Assembly (NCBI GenBank): GCA_964483805.1
Contig: CAZADH010000152.1
Coordinates: 1-13,995 of the forward strand
Source of the DNA: CAZADH01 sp964483805
GTDB lineage: Bacteria > Muiribacteriota > Ozemobacteria > Ozemobacterales > Ozemobacteraceae
DNA: 13,995 bases
Direction of reading: 5' to 3'
Both the position numbers and the translations under genes were made by a program. Shown here in pieces: positions 13,723 to 13,995 of the stretch. Numbering within the stretch: the first letter of the stretch is position 1; every line of letters begins with the position of its first letter. Under the pieces are notes generated by a model, which was not told where the DNA came from, did not search any database, and saw only the letters and a program-made list of their open reading frames with translations.

Positions 13723-13995
13723 TCAGTGACCGGCGGTGTCGACGACGTCGGTAGCCGTGTCGACCCCGATGACCGGGGGCAGATCGGCCGCGTTGGCAAA
13801 CGGTGGAATGACCATGGGTCCGAGGACCTCGTAGACCGGGATCGGTTGCTCTTTGCCCTTGACCGGAATCGCTTCGTGCGCGAGCGTGTGCACGCGGCCG
13901 GCGACGTCCTGGGCCGTGGTGCGCCCGATGAGAATCTGCCCGGGACAGGCCTGATCGCACAGGCGCGAGGCCAGGTTGACGCTGTCGCCGATCGC
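13723..13995 (-). CDS. Class III adenylate/guanylate cyclase, C-terminal fragment
   Basis: Only the last 90 residues are inside the window; the gene continues beyond the right edge. The visible part begins AIGDSVNLASRLCDQ, which is the class III cyclase motif GDxVNxAxRL. It includes the Asn (residue 7 of the fragment) and the Arg four positions on (residue 11) that stabilise the transition state. It continues with GQILIGRTTAQDV and a PVKGKEQPIPVYEVLGP strand, as at the end of the catalytic domain. The last 34 residues are a Pro/Val/Asp-rich tail without a known domain. The enzyme makes cAMP (or less often cGMP); the substrate-specifying residues are outside the window. It converges on the DUF4129-like frame, with four bases between the stops. 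Confidence 0.9.
   Translation of the reverse strand, partial: AIGDSVNLASRLCDQACPGQILIGRTTAQDVAGRVHTLAHEAIPVKGKEQPIPVYEVLGPMVIPPFANAADLPPVIGVDTATDVVDTAGH

Noticed and set aside
1..13995. CRISPR arrays, tRNA or rRNA genes, insertion sequences, phage genes, toxin-antitoxin or defence modules
   Set aside because: None were recognised by reading; no regular spaced repeats, cloverleafs, transposase or recombinase motifs were seen.

Overview
The window is GC-rich, tightly packed bacterial chromosomal DNA. A lipoprotein signal on a TAXI-type substrate-binding protein, a secreted hydrolase-fold protein, a D-Ala-D-Ala ligase and a MoxR/DUF58/transglutaminase cluster all point to a free-living, peptidoglycan-containing, probably Gram-negative bacterium. 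I cannot name the phylum from sequence alone. There are no tRNA, rRNA, CRISPR, IS or phage genes. The content looks like housekeeping and envelope functions rather than a mobile island.

Layout. Positions 3-326 (+) are the 3' end of an ATP:ADP antiporter/Npt-like membrane transporter. Positions 396-3996 (+) form a probable operon: a PfkB-family kinase, a secreted alpha/beta-hydrolase-fold protein whose nucleophile position is Gly, and a polytopic GT-C-type glycosyltransferase. The first two overlap by GTGA. A strong stem-loop at 4023-4060 lies between the convergent glycosyltransferase gene and D-alanine--D-alanine ligase (ddl, 4075-5184, -). Upstream of ddl on the same strand is a TAXI-family solute-binding lipoprotein (5403-6392, -). 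It is divergent from an MFS exporter (6504-7769, +), which converges on an MtaB-like tRNA methylthiotransferase (7824-9209, -).

Divergent from mtaB is the cluster moxR (9345-10286), DUF58 (about 10440-11762) and a transglutaminase-like TgpA relative (11759-13450). A small ORF (13377-13718) follows and encodes what looks like the missing DUF4129 tail of the TgpA relative in the +1 frame. The join falls on a G5 run, so this is a split gene, a frameshift or a sequencing error. The window ends in the C-terminus of a class III adenylate/guanylate cyclase (13723-13995, -).

Points for a second look: (1) the split TgpA/DUF4129 at a homopolymer; (2) a Cys-His-Glu triad in the transglutaminase instead of Cys-His-Asp; (3) the hydrolase with Gly in place of the nucleophile; (4) promoters whose -10 box sits 6-7 nt before the start codon of moxR and the MFS gene, implying leaderless mRNAs; (5) an over-represented AT-rich word CANTGTATTG and a matching GTA-TTG codon-pair habit, with one copy forming a dyad upstream of the pfkB-type gene. 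I saw no clearly new multi-gene defence or mobile system.
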